A DNA stretch of 64,000 nt, taken from assembly GCA_019359545.1 (NCBI GenBank), contig JAHHHB010000017.1, positions 25,844 to 89,843 of the forward strand, in the 5' to 3' direction. Shown here one piece after another: positions 43,798 to 52,311 of this stretch. The translations under genes were made by a program, and so were the position numbers. Each line of letters begins with the position of its first letter. Position 1 is the first letter of the stretch. The DNA comes from Desmonostoc geniculatum HA4340-LM1 (lineage in GTDB: Bacteria > Cyanobacteriota > Cyanobacteriia > Cyanobacteriales > Nostocaceae). A model generated the notes under the pieces. It saw nothing but the letters and a program-made list of their open reading frames with translations, did not search any database and had not been told where the DNA came from.

Positions 43798-45306
43798 CTA
43801 CTTCATATCGTAGCCAAACAGATTTGGATCAACTTCTCCTAATTGCAACTCTGCCAAACCATACTCTGCCCATCGTCTATCTACCATCGCCGCCACATCT
43901 GGATCTGATTCTAAAGTCGCACCCCATTCATGGTCTGTTTCCGGTGGAATTTTTGTGGTAGCATCAATTCCCATGCGTCCACCTAAGCCAATTTTTTCGC
44001 TGGCAAAATCCAAACTATCAAAGGGCGTATTCGGCAAAATAAACACATCTCGCACTGGATCAACTTTAGAACTAATTGCCCATACAACTTGACGCGGATC
44101 GCGAATATTTATATCTTTATCCACTACAATGACAAACTTCGTGTAAGTAAATTGTGGTAAAGCACTCCAAAACGCCAAAGCCGCCCGTCGCGCTTGTCCC
44201 GGATATGCTTTATCAATGGAAATAATCGCTGCTTTGTAACTCAAAGCTTCCATTGGTAAGAAAAAATCGACGATTTCCGAGACTTGTTGCCGGAGAATAG
44301 GTGTATAGATGCGATTAAGTGCGATCGCCATCATCGCTTCTTCTTTGGGTGGACGACCGCTAAATGTTGTTAAGTAAATCGGATCTTTGCGGTGTGTCAT
44401 GCAGTTGAAGCGAACCAAAGGCGAATCCTCAACGCTACCGTAATAACCCATATGGTCGCCAAAAGGCCCATCCGGTAAAACTTCCCCCGGTGTAATCGTT
44501 CCTTCTAAGACAAATTCTGAATCTGCGGGAACTTCCAAATCTACAGTTTTACACTTCGCCAACTGCACACCCGAACCGCCATAAAGTCCCGCAAACAGCC
44601 ATTCTGATAAATCTACAGGAATGGGCGTAGCTGCTGCCATGATAATTAAAGGATCTACACCAAGTGCGATCGCTACTTCTAATTTTTTCCCACGTTCAGC
44701 CGCTTTTCGCAAATGCCTTGCCCCACCCCGTACCGATAACCAGTGAACCGTCATCGTATTTTTTGATTGGAGTTGCAAACGATACACTCCTACATTGGGC
44801 GTACCCGTCTCACAATCCTTAGTAATTACTAATCCCAGTGTGATAATCTTGCCAGCATCACCACAATAAGGACGTATCAAAGGCAACTTGTTTAAATCCA
44901 AATCATCGCCTTGAATCACAACTTGCTGACAAGCCGGGAAAAAATCCCGTCCCGGTTTCGCCTTCACCACGTCAAACAGCACCTTACCAAAATCTATCGC
45001 CTGGGAAATCTTCTTCGGTGGTTTTGGTTGTTGCAGCATACTCAACTTTTTCCCCAGAGTTTCCAACTCCTCTGGACGCTGCATATTCATCGCCCAACAA
45101 ATTCTTTCCACAGTTCCCATCAAATTTACCGCCACCGGGAAAGAAGCACCTTTGACGTTTTCAAACAACAACCCTGGCCCACCTTTCTGTAGCATCCGGT
45201 TAGAAATCTCAGCAATTTCCAAATCAGGATCAACTAAAGCTGAAATCCGCCGTAATTGTCCTCTTTCCTCTAGAATTTTAATGAATCCCCGTAAATCTCT
45301 GGCCAT
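43798..45306 (-). CDS. ubiD: UbiD-family decarboxylase
   Basis: 502-residue prenylated-FMN-dependent decarboxylase. Typical motifs: MARDLRGFIKILEERGQLRR start, GKIITLGLVITKD, NVGVYRLQLQSKNTMTVHWL with the R/K network that binds prenyl-FMN, VPADSEFVLEGTITPGEVLP (conserved catalytic Glu), DGPFGDHMGYYG and the C-terminal TKIPPETDHEWGATLESDPD. In cyanobacteria the likely substrate is the 4-hydroxy-3-polyprenylbenzoate intermediate of plastoquinone synthesis. UbiX, which makes the cofactor, is not in the window. Start ATG at 45306. Confidence 0.93.
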   Translation of the reverse strand: MARDLRGFIKILEERGQLRRISALVDPDLEIAEISNRMLQKGGPGLLFENVKGASFPVAVNLMGTVERICWAMNMQRPEELETLGKKLSMLQQPKPPKKISQAIDFGKVLFDVVKAKPGRDFFPACQQVVIQGDDLDLNKLPLIRPYCGDAGKIITLGLVITKDCETGTPNVGVYRLQLQSKNTMTVHWLSVRGGARHLRKAAERGKKLEVAIALGVDPLIIMAAATPIPVDLSEWLFAGLYGGSGVQLAKCKTVDLEVPADSEFVLEGTITPGEVLPDGPFGDHMGYYGSVEDSPLVRFNCMTHRKDPIYLTTFSGRPPKEEAMMAIALNRIYTPILRQQVSEIVDFFLPMEALSYKAAIISIDKAYPGQARRAALAFWSALPQFTYTKFVIVVDKDINIRDPRQVVWAISSKVDPVRDVFILPNTPFDSLDFASEKIGLGGRMGIDATTKIPPETDHEWGATLESDPDVAAMVDRRWAEYGLAELQLGEVDPNLFGYDMK

Positions 45307-46043
45307 AGTTCTTGTAAAGCTGATTATTTAAGAAGTGTGAAGCGCTTTCTTATATTATTAATCATTAGTCATTGGGCATTGGGCATTGGGCATTGGTTAT
45401 TTCTCCCCCTGCCTCCCCTGCCTCCCCTGCTCCCCCATCTCCCCCACTCCCATTCATTTAGCCTTAACTGTAAATTAACCTGTTTCTTAACGTTTATTAA
45501 CTAAGTTTTGCAAACATTTTAGTTATCCTAACTGAGGATACGCATTATTTTTGACAAATAAGCGCTAACCTAATCAAACATGGCCAGAATAAACTATACC
45601 TTCCTGGCAGGTGGTCTTGTTATATGACCTCTGCTGGGTTTATTTGTTACAAGCTTCGGCTGTGCTTAGCTTTTGGATTTTTCTCCAAATTTGCAGTGTC
45701 CAGATCCCCGACTTCTTAAAGAAGTCGGGGATCTAACTTTTCACGAATGATTAAGTAGGGCTATGGGACTATGATTTGATTTCTGAAAAAATCTAAGTAG
45801 TATGTAGGGTGTGTTACGGCGTAGCCTAACGCACCCGAACCTTTGTGTGGTGCGTTAGCTTTTGGCATAACGCAACGCCAGTGACGCTCCTGCGTCGCTA
45901 CTGCTACGCTAACCTTCAAGTCGGGAAACCCGCCCACACGACTGGCTCCCCTACGTATATTTCAATAATCAAATATGAGTCCTATATATAATTAATACTT
46001 TTTTGAACATCATTCAACTAAAAATCCTCAGCCTAAAAGATAT
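45307..46043. other. Intergenic gap rich in repeats and hairpins
   Basis: About 740 bases with no gene. It contains a cattgggcattggg/cctcccctg STRR (45360-45452). A perfect 16-bp-stem hairpin agatccccgacttctt/aagaagtcggggatct lies at 45702-45734. A cgttacggcgtagcctaacg palindrome occurs near 45810-45835. A second related ggtgcgttag copy with opposite orientation follows near 45850. These are common interspersed repeats in Nostocales. Confidence 0.65.
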
Positions 46044-46766
46044 TCAACTAACAATATTGACTTTACCAGTGTCAATATCGTAACAAGCGCCAATAATTTT
46101 TAGTTTACCTTCACGGAGTAATTTAGCTAATATCACTGAGCTTTCTTCCAATTTTTTAGCCTGATATTTAACATTAGCTATAACCGCATCATTACTAATA
46201 TTATCATCTGTCAATTTCACGTTAGCTAAAGCAGGTTTGATGCTTTCAATAACAAAGCCAATTCTGCCAGGAAGTGGTTCGTTTTTGATTGCTTCTGTGA
46301 CTGCGCCGCATCTTTTATGACCTAAAACTACAATTAACTGCGAACCTAATACGGCTGTAGAGTATTCTAAACTACCTATAGCCATATCACTGGCGACATT
46401 GCCAGCTACTCGCACAACAAATAAATCTCCAAGTCCTTGATCGAAGACAATTTCCGCAGGTACTCTAGAATCTGCACAGCCTAAGATTGCAGCAAATGGA
46501 TACTGAGCTTTAGCAACTAATCGTAGATGTTCTAATGATTGATCGGGATATTTACGTTGTTGATGAACAAATCTTTGATTACCACTGAGCAAGCGTCTAA
46601 TAGCTTCACTAGGACTGACTGGATTAGGGTTAACTGGATGAACATCAGCCGCAGCAGCTTGTTCTGCACTCCAAAAGCGATCGCCAAAAGCAGTAACCGC
46701 AATACCCATCACACTTGCGAATTTCAAGAAATCACGTCGCCCTACGAATCCATTAATTTGACTCAT
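46044..46766 (-). CDS. Beta-class carbonic anhydrase with Tat signal
   Basis: 240 residues from ATG 46766 (AGGT seven bases upstream; upstream in-frame ATG and TTG codons are less likely). Twin-arginine signal GRRDFLKFASVMGIAVTAF covers residues 9-27, with cleavage near AEQAAA. The beta-CA zinc ligands and catalytic dyad are intact: CADSR (Cys and Asp-Arg) and HKRC (His, Cys). SGNQRFV and VVRVAGN motifs are also present. It should interconvert CO2 and bicarbonate on the periplasmic or thylakoid-lumen side, like cyanobacterial EcaB. No carbon-concentrating genes are adjacent. Confidence 0.92.
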   Translation of the reverse strand: MSQINGFVGRRDFLKFASVMGIAVTAFGDRFWSAEQAAAADVHPVNPNPVSPSEAIRRLLSGNQRFVHQQRKYPDQSLEHLRLVAKAQYPFAAILGCADSRVPAEIVFDQGLGDLFVVRVAGNVASDMAIGSLEYSTAVLGSQLIVVLGHKRCGAVTEAIKNEPLPGRIGFVIESIKPALANVKLTDDNISNDAVIANVKYQAKKLEESSVILAKLLREGKLKIIGACYDIDTGKVNIVS

Positions 46767-46904
46767 CAATCTACCTGACAACATTTTTCTTAGTATCAAG
46801 AAGATATCAGATGCAAACAGAATGCAAGAGTACTTTGTTACACTGTTTAAGAGTTATTTAATCTTCATTTTGTATCGTAAAATGTGATTATAATTATTTG
46901 TTTT

Positions 46905-47369
46905 CTAACAAATAGCTGCTTCCAAAGTACTTTTCACAAACTGATATACCTCTGCCTCGTCTGAAGCTCTTGTTCCTGCGACATTAAGAGTTATTATTTT
47001 ATACTTGGAAATAAATAACAATAATTTGCTGACAGGATTTAAAGGAGCTAACTCTTTACATATATGTATACAAGGTTTCTGATATTTTTGAGCTAATTCA
47101 GCAGTTAATAAACTGCCTGCAAAAAGTTTTTGAGCAATAGAAAATATAGCAGTTCCATCAGAGTCACGAACATTCCATTCAGTCCGCTGGGAATATTCAT
47201 CTGATGGTGTTTCAGTTAGGTTATAGCGTGGATTAATCACACCATCTTCTGCTTTCCGTCCTTTAGGACACCAGCCTCCGTGAGGAATTTGATGAGCTAT
47301 AGCCCAATCCAGAGCTGCGCGGTCTGCTCCAGTTTGACCACCAGAAACTATTTTGAAGCTGTTAGCCAT
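46905..47369 (-). CDS. Putative molybdenum carrier-like SLOG-fold protein
   Basis: 154-residue Rossmann-like protein. Opening FKIVSGGQTGADRAALDWAI is the nucleotide-ligand motif of the 'putative molybdenum carrier' family (SLOG superfamily, related to TIR-SAVED/LOG-type pockets). It continues with GGWCPKGRKAEDGVI, YSQRTEWNVRDSDGTAIFS and LNVAGTRASDEAEVYQF at the C-terminus. SLOG proteins bind nucleotide derivatives and some take part in defence, but this small stand-alone form is widespread and its role is unknown. It stands alone, upstream of the carbonic anhydrase gene on the same strand. Confidence 0.8.
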   Translation of the reverse strand: MANSFKIVSGGQTGADRAALDWAIAHQIPHGGWCPKGRKAEDGVINPRYNLTETPSDEYSQRTEWNVRDSDGTAIFSIAQKLFAGSLLTAELAQKYQKPCIHICKELAPLNPVSKLLLFISKYKIITLNVAGTRASDEAEVYQFVKSTLEAAIC

Positions 47370-47588
47370 TTTGAATTACAGCAATTTGCAAGTGAGTGAA
47401 GTAGACAATTAAAGTTACCAATCCAGATAAGTAGATAGACATAATTAGACATCAAATAAAATCTTAGTTCGTAGTGAGCGATTCATCGCTGATTCAGGAT
47501 TATCAGGACTAAAGTCCTGACTACAAACTTTAATTTATTTACGGCTAGCTACTTGCAAAGGCTATTTTACTCCTAAATTCTGCCGTAT

Positions 47589-48338
47589 TTAATGCCTTTT
47601 ACCTACTCCCAAATACAACTCACCCACTTTCGGGTCATTCAATAATTCTTCACCAGGCCCGGAGATAGCATCGCGTCCAGATTCTAGTACATATCCGCGA
47701 TGAGCCATTTCTAAAGCCTTGCGGGCATTTTGTTCTACTAATACGATCGCAGTACCCGTTTGATTTATTTGTTTAATCTGCTCAAACACTTGTGTTACCA
47801 AGATAGGCGATAAAGCAGCAGAAGGTTCATCCAAAATCAGCAAACTCGGTTCCAACATCAAAGCTTTGCCCATCGCTAGCATCTGGCGTTCTCCTCCAGA
47901 TAAGGTACCAGCGCGTTGATTACGGCGATCGCTCAGTCTAGGAAACATACTAAATATTTTATCTTTGAGTGGTTTCAAAGGAACGTTAAGCACAAAAGCA
48001 CCCATCTCTAAGTTCTCTTCGACACTGAGGGAGGGGAAAACATTAACTATTTGGGGTACGTAGCACATTCCCCGTTGCACAATTTGATTCGACTTTAGCC
48101 CCACAATATTTTCACCTTTGAAGGTAATTGTGCCCGTGTGAGGGTTTAAAAGCCCAAAAATTGTTTTTGCTAAAGTAGATTTACCAGCACCATTAGGGCC
48201 AATTACCGCTACCAATTCCCCTGGTGCAGCGTAAAAATTCACACCTTGTAGGATATCTACGTCCTTGATATATCCGGCGTGGACGTTTTGAACTTCTAGT
48301 AAATAGTCATTTGTCATGTGTAGTTTGTGATTCGTCAT
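47589..48338 (-). CDS. LivF-type ABC transporter ATP-binding protein
   Basis: 249-residue ATPase of branched-chain/neutral amino-acid or urea importers. Walker A GPNGAGKSTLAKT, Q-loop region YVPQIVNVFPSLSVEENLEMG, signature LSGGERQMLAMGKALM, Walker B LLILDEPSAALSP and the switch His region IVLVEQNARKALEMA are complete. LivF-type proteins act with a LivG partner and LivH/LivM permeases at the plasma membrane; none of these is adjacent, so it is an orphan, as NatE is in Anabaena. The 5' end lies in an STRR, so the start is uncertain: ATG 48338 or ATG 48317. Confidence 0.9.
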   Translation of the reverse strand: MTNHKLHMTNDYLLEVQNVHAGYIKDVDILQGVNFYAAPGELVAVIGPNGAGKSTLAKTIFGLLNPHTGTITFKGENIVGLKSNQIVQRGMCYVPQIVNVFPSLSVEENLEMGAFVLNVPLKPLKDKIFSMFPRLSDRRNQRAGTLSGGERQMLAMGKALMLEPSLLILDEPSAALSPILVTQVFEQIKQINQTGTAIVLVEQNARKALEMAHRGYVLESGRDAISGPGEELLNDPKVGELYLGVGKRH

Positions 48339-48394
48339 TTGTCATTTGTCAGTGGTCATTGGCAAAAAACAACTGACAACTGACCACTGACTAT
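48306..48394. repeat. STRR with inverse copies at livF 5' end
   Basis: gtcatttgtcatttgtcagt units followed by acaactgacaactgaccac, the inverse, between the ferredoxin gene and the LivF-type gene. The first codons of the longer LivF reading (MTNHKLHMTN) are encoded by this repeat, so repeat turnover here may have altered the start. Confidence 0.65.
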
Positions 48395-48397
48395 GAA

Positions 48398-48625
48398 CTA
48401 TTCCGGGGTTTTTTGCAACTCTGGTCGTTCTTCTGGAAGAATTGCCCCTTCGACTGGGCAAACTTGGAGACATATACCACAGTCAATGCAGGTGGCAAAG
48501 TCAATCCAGTACCAATCGGTTCCCTTGGCATTTTTGCCTGGGCCTTCATGAATGCAAGCTACGGGACAGGCACCTACGCAGTCAGCGACGCCTTCACAGA
48601 CTTCTGTAACAATTGTGTGCGGCAT
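48398..48625 (-). CDS. Ferredoxin with two FeS-cluster motifs (bacterial type)
   Basis: 75-residue ferredoxin. N-terminal cluster Cys at positions 10, 16, 20 and 24 (VCEGVADCVGACPVACIHEG) and C-terminal C-x2-C-x2-C-x3-CP in TCIDCGICLQVCPVEGAIL. The unusual spacing of the first motif is like that of 7Fe/8Fe ferredoxins and of PsaC-like proteins, so one cluster may be [3Fe-4S]. The electron-transfer partner is unknown. Start ATG at 48625. Followed by the LivF-type gene on the same strand after an STRR. Confidence 0.88.
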   Translation of the reverse strand: MPHTIVTEVCEGVADCVGACPVACIHEGPGKNAKGTDWYWIDFATCIDCGICLQVCPVEGAILPEERPELQKTPE

Positions 48626-49016
48626 GTTCTCGATTCCCTTTGTTCTGTATCGGCTATTTCTAGACTAGCAGGGGAGGGGGAGGGGGATGAGGGAGAAGTT
48701 GCAGCAATTTTTTCACTTCTAAAAATTAGTGTAGTACAAGTATTGCTGATGATTGTAGAGAAAATATTGCTGATGCGCGATCGCCAATTTTGCTGTGATA
48801 ATTTTGGCATAGCTGACTAAAGGATTGTATTGATGAATCCGTTTGAGATTTTAGATTCTAGATTTATTCACGAATCTAAAATCTAAAAAACATTTGCTTA
48901 TCTAATCCGCTTTACAGATACAGGAGAACGTTGGTTGCCATCATCAATATTGACAAATATTGGTGGACTATCAGGTAGAATTTAAAACAAAAAGTTATCA
49001 GCACGATAAGTCGGAA
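48626..49016. other. Intergenic gap with 13-bp inverted repeat
   Basis: About 390 bases. A gggggagggggatgaggg STRR lies next to the ferredoxin start. An inverted repeat agattttagattc/gaatctaaaatct lies at 48846-48884 with a 13-base loop. No gene recognised. Confidence 0.55.
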
Positions 49017-49373
49017 TTAGGAAGCTACCGGACAGTGCGGATGATGGGGATTTAGTTCCCACAACAACTCAGCGGACTGCCAGCGAATTTCATCATCCTG
49101 GGTAGTTTGGATCAGATTTACCAAAGTTTCCTGGGGATTTGGATCAACCGAAATCGATTGCATCAAATTAGAAGACTGTCCGCGATAGAGTTGTTCAACC
49201 CGTTGGCGAATGGGATCGTCACCTCGTTGTTGAAGTTGTGGCTGATAAAGTTGTGTAATCTCTCCTTTAATAGTGCTGAGTAAGTCTTGCGGGGGTTGCC
49301 AATCAGATTCAAACCTTTTTTTGAGCCATTGTTTGAGTTGAACGACTGGTTCTGCTGGCGGCTCTAACGTCAA
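49017..49373 (-). CDS. DUF1822-like protein fragment or short protein of unknown function
   Basis: 118 residues read from a TTG at 49373; no ATG is available before an in-frame stop. The C-terminal segment QTTQDDEIRWQSAELLWELN resembles the ending of cyanobacterial DUF1822 proteins, which are normally some 300-400 residues long. So this could be the 3' remnant of a larger gene, or a genuine short protein with a TTG start. The N-terminal half is Gln-rich. No partner is apparent. Confidence 0.5.
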   Translation of the reverse strand: MTLEPPAEPVVQLKQWLKKRFESDWQPPQDLLSTIKGEITQLYQPQLQQRGDDPIRQRVEQLYRGQSSNLMQSISVDPNPQETLVNLIQTTQDDEIRWQSAELLWELNPHHPHCPVAS

Positions 49374-49470
49374 ACGTTCAAGTAATGTTTACAAAACTTT
49401 ATTAGAAGATGCCCAAGCAAGCAAAAAATGTTTAGCTAAAATTTGCCACTTATCCACTCAAGGAGGTGAA

Positions 49471-49665
49471 ATGGAACCGACGCCAGAGCAGAAGACGGTG
49501 ATGTACAGGATTTGTCAACAATTAACAAAAATGTACACGCCTATATATTTAGTAACTACCGACACGAGAACAGGCGACTTAATCATTATTGCTGGTGAAG
49601 AGATAGAAGCATCAATTAGCCCAGAAGGAAAGGTGAGTTATGAGTCAACCGAAGCCGAATTTTGA
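49471..49665 (+). CDS. Small protein, DUF6888-like (first of overlapping pair)
   Basis: 64 residues, MEPTPEQKTVMYRICQQLTK... with Tyr/Ile-rich TPIYLVTTDTRTGDLIIIAG. A very strong ribosome-binding site (AAGGAGGTGAA) lies directly before ATG 49471. It overlaps the start of the next small gene by 26 bases, so the two are translationally coupled. I believe this is the cyanobacterial DUF6888 type found next to DUF6887 proteins. Function unknown. The layout of two coupled very small genes is that of toxin-antitoxin modules, but nothing proves it. Confidence 0.65.
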   Translation: MEPTPEQKTVMYRICQQLTKMYTPIYLVTTDTRTGDLIIIAGEEIEASISPEGKVSYESTEAEF

Positions 49666-49822
49666 ACAAATGACCATGAAAGACCTAAGACAGTACATCT
49701 TGGCTCATAGAGACGACGAGGATGCTATTCATGCAATGGCTATACGTCTTCGCAATCAGGGTAAAACAGGTACAGTTGAAGAGTTTTTAGAACATGTCAA
49801 AGAGCAAACTCTTGAGGATTAG
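49640..49822 (+). CDS. Small protein, DUF6887-like (second of overlapping pair)
   Basis: 60 residues, MSQPKPNFEQMTMKDLRQYI then LAHRDDEDAIHAMAIRLRNQ... The motif M-x-x-K-D-L-R-Q-Y-I-L-A-H-R-D is typical of small cyanobacterial DUF6887 proteins. It is predicted to be mainly helical and acidic, and has AAGG upstream. It overlaps the preceding gene. Role unknown; it may be the antitoxin-like partner. Confidence 0.65.
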   Translation: MSQPKPNFEQMTMKDLRQYILAHRDDEDAIHAMAIRLRNQGKTGTVEEFLEHVKEQTLED

Positions 49823-49948
49823 GGACTGGGGAGTGGGGAGTGGGAGATGAGGGGGATGAGGGGGATGAGGAGGAGTGAGGGATAAGAATTAATAACCAAT
49901 GCCCAATGCCCAATGCCCAATGCCCCATTCCCCATGCCCCATGCCCAA
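49823..49948. repeat. STRR block
   Basis: gggactggggagtggggagt and gatgagggggatgaggg units on the left, then ccaatgcccaatgcccaatg and ccccatgcccc units on the right, between the DUF6887-like gene and the end of hisZ. No gene. Confidence 0.8.
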
Positions 49949-49953
49949 CTCAC

Positions 49954-51165
49954 TCAACGCAATGATTCAATTTTGGGTGAGCCATCAGCTTTGATCCAGG
50001 CAATTTGGGCAATACCGCGATCGCGTGCATATTGGCGGATAGCGTCTGCATCCCTTCTGAGCAAATCCATTTCCACCCGCACCAAATGAGTTGAATCTCG
50101 GAGTTTTTGCGCGTAGGCGAAGGCAGAAGCGTCAGCACTCGGCGTCTCTGGTACTACCAACCAGTTGCTAGCTGGGGTTGCTTGCGGTAATTGCCCAGTT
50201 GATAATAAAACTTGGTATAAATCTTCGATGTTAAGTACAAAACCAATTCCGGGGATGTTTTCTCCTTGGGGATGATATAGACCCAAAAGCTGGTCGTAGC
50301 GGCCACCCTGACCTAAAATTCGAGCTTGGGATTCGGTATCATTAACAACTTCAAACACAATGCCAGTGTAGTAGTCTATGGTCTGGATGAGGCTCAGGTC
50401 AAGGATTAAGGAAAATTTTTTCTCTGATTCCAGTAATTCTACTAGGGATTTGAGGTTATTAACTGCCTGTTGCTGTTGTTCATCTAAATCTAAGCTACTG
50501 ACTTTTTGTAAGACATCGGCACTCGATCCGCGCAAATCCATCATGATTCGGGCGCGATCGCGTAGTTCGTCACTCAGAGGTAAAGTATCTATAGTAATGC
50601 GGTCAAGATGAGCGATCGCAGTGCGAACTTTATCCTGTAGATTAGCACCAAAGGCATTGAGGAGCGATCGGGTAATTCCCGCTTCACCTAAAATTAAATG
50701 CCATTGGCGCAAACCCAGTGCAGCCAGACAATCTGCTACCAATAACAGTACCTCTGCATTTGCTAGCAATCCACCAGCACCTAATAACTCGACTCCAGCT
50801 TGATAAAACTCCTGCTGGCGATTATGCCTACTTTCCCAAGTGCGGCGAAATACGTTGGCATTGTAGTACAGCCGTTGGGGATAAGTTACATCTGCCATAC
50901 GAGTGACGACAGTGCGAGCAATAGACGCTGTTAATTCTGGACGCAGCCCTAATTCATCGTCTTCGGTATTTTGTAGTTGAATCACCATCTGGCGTTGGAT
51001 TGCTTCCCCTGCCATCAAGGTATCCATCCGCTCTAAAGTTGAGGTGATAATCCTGTGATATCCCCAACGATGAAACACCTGTTGTAACCTATCTTCAATC
51101 CAGCGTTTTTTCGCCACATCTAAGGGTAATAAATCCCTGGCTCCCGCTGCTGGTTGATACACCAT
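49954..51165 (-). CDS. hisZ: ATP phosphoribosyltransferase regulatory subunit HisZ
   Basis: 403-residue HisRS-like paralog that activates the short-form HisG, the first enzyme of histidine synthesis. Class II synthetase-fold motifs are seen: PAAGARDLLPLDVAKKRWIE start, LRPELTASIARTVVTRMAD, LYYNANVFRRTWE, QEFYQAGVELLG, SLIQTIDYYTGIVFEVV and ILGQGGRYDQLLGLY. The C-terminal anticodon-binding domain of true HisRS is replaced by a shorter region (NWLVVPETPSADASAFAY). Its start ATG overlaps the stop of the upstream J-domain gene (TAATG), indicating translational coupling. Confidence 0.92.
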   Translation of the reverse strand: MVYQPAAGARDLLPLDVAKKRWIEDRLQQVFHRWGYHRIITSTLERMDTLMAGEAIQRQMVIQLQNTEDDELGLRPELTASIARTVVTRMADVTYPQRLYYNANVFRRTWESRHNRQQEFYQAGVELLGAGGLLANAEVLLLVADCLAALGLRQWHLILGEAGITRSLLNAFGANLQDKVRTAIAHLDRITIDTLPLSDELRDRARIMMDLRGSSADVLQKVSSLDLDEQQQQAVNNLKSLVELLESEKKFSLILDLSLIQTIDYYTGIVFEVVNDTESQARILGQGGRYDQLLGLYHPQGENIPGIGFVLNIEDLYQVLLSTGQLPQATPASNWLVVPETPSADASAFAYAQKLRDSTHLVRVEMDLLRRDADAIRQYARDRGIAQIAWIKADGSPKIESLR

Positions 51166-52115
51166 TATTTTTTCTTCCCACCAAACAAACCACCGAATAA
51201 ACCACCATTACCAGATTTATCTGGTTGCTTATCTCCATGATTGGGAGATGAAGTCACCTTATGATCGGTAGGTTGTTGCCCTAAAACTTTATCTATTTTA
51301 GGTTTCCATTGCAACGCCATTTGGTCATTGGGATCTAATTTCAGAGCGTTCTCGAAGTGGATTTTCGCCATTTTGAGCTGATTTTGCTTCAAATACACCA
51401 TTGCAATCAAGCTATGGCAGTGACTATTTTTCGGTTCTAGCTTCAGGGCTTCCTGCAACTCTACCTTGGCTTGGGCAAATTGGTTTTTCTCAATCAAAGA
51501 TTGAGCGCGACGAACATACTGTTCTACAACGGAGTCTTCTTTTGGTGCTGTTGGTGGTGTCTGTTTTGCTGTGTCTGGCTTAGGTGTACTTGAATTAACT
51601 TTGGGTTGAGCAGTTGGTGGTGCCGCTGGGGATGTTTTAACTGCACTCCGCATTAAATAGACTAAATTCAATTCACTGATTTGGGCAATGACTTGTAGGG
51701 CTTGCTCTAAAGAATCATATTGGGTTTGGGCAACTTTGGCGATCGCACTTTTATAAAAATGATCGATATTGCCAGTACCAGCTAACTGTCTACCTAATTC
51801 TGTGTTTAAAGTCACCGAAGTAGATTCTTGTACCAGACGCTTACCCATTTGCGACAAAATCACAAGATATTCCGTCCGAGTACGTTCGTTAGCAAGTTTT
51901 TCGTAAGCTGGGTTAACCAACTTTGACAATAATTCATTACCTAGCTGTTTTTGCTCAGGACTTTCAGTAATAATACTATCTGGGTGTAAACGGCGGGCGA
52001 TTTGAAGATAGCGTTTGCGAATATCCTTGGCATCCGCATCAACTGGAACGCACAATACTGCGTGATAATCTATGAAATCATATCTAAATAATCCACGATC
52101 TATTTTGAAAGACAT
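51165..52115 (-). CDS. DnaJ-domain TPR protein
   Basis: 316-residue protein. A degenerate J domain at residues ~12-80 reads YHAVLCVPVDADAKDIRKRY...LQIARRLHPDSI; HPD is present, so it may still stimulate an Hsp70. A Pro/Thr linker (about 165-205) is followed by TPR units at about 210-285 (AKVELQEALKLEPKNSHCHS, MAKIHFENALKLDPNDQMAL) and a Gly-rich tail GLFGGLFGGKKK. It is a probable co-chaperone or assembly factor. The gene ends in TAATG overlap with hisZ. Start ATG at 52115. Confidence 0.85.
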   Translation of the reverse strand: MSFKIDRGLFRYDFIDYHAVLCVPVDADAKDIRKRYLQIARRLHPDSIITESPEQKQLGNELLSKLVNPAYEKLANERTRTEYLVILSQMGKRLVQESTSVTLNTELGRQLAGTGNIDHFYKSAIAKVAQTQYDSLEQALQVIAQISELNLVYLMRSAVKTSPAAPPTAQPKVNSSTPKPDTAKQTPPTAPKEDSVVEQYVRRAQSLIEKNQFAQAKVELQEALKLEPKNSHCHSLIAMVYLKQNQLKMAKIHFENALKLDPNDQMALQWKPKIDKVLGQQPTDHKVTSSPNHGDKQPDKSGNGGLFGGLFGGKKK

Positions 52116-52193
52116 ATAGCAGTTTGCACCAAAGGAGCAATTAGATTTTTTCTAGTTTACTTCGCTCCATCGGCGATCCGTCAGTAGCAAATT

Positions 52194-52311
52194 ATCATTT
52201 GTCATTTGTCATTTGTCATTTGTCATTGGGCATTGGGCATTGGGCATTGGTTATTTCTCCCCCTGCCTCCCCTGCCTCCCCTACCTCCCCACTCCCCACT
52301 CCCCACTCCCC
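52194..52311. repeat. STRR block
   Basis: catttgtcatttgtcatttg, then cattgggcattgggcattgg, then cctcccctg and ccccactccccact units, filling the gap between the J-domain gene's start and the inositol monophosphatase stop. Confidence 0.8.
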
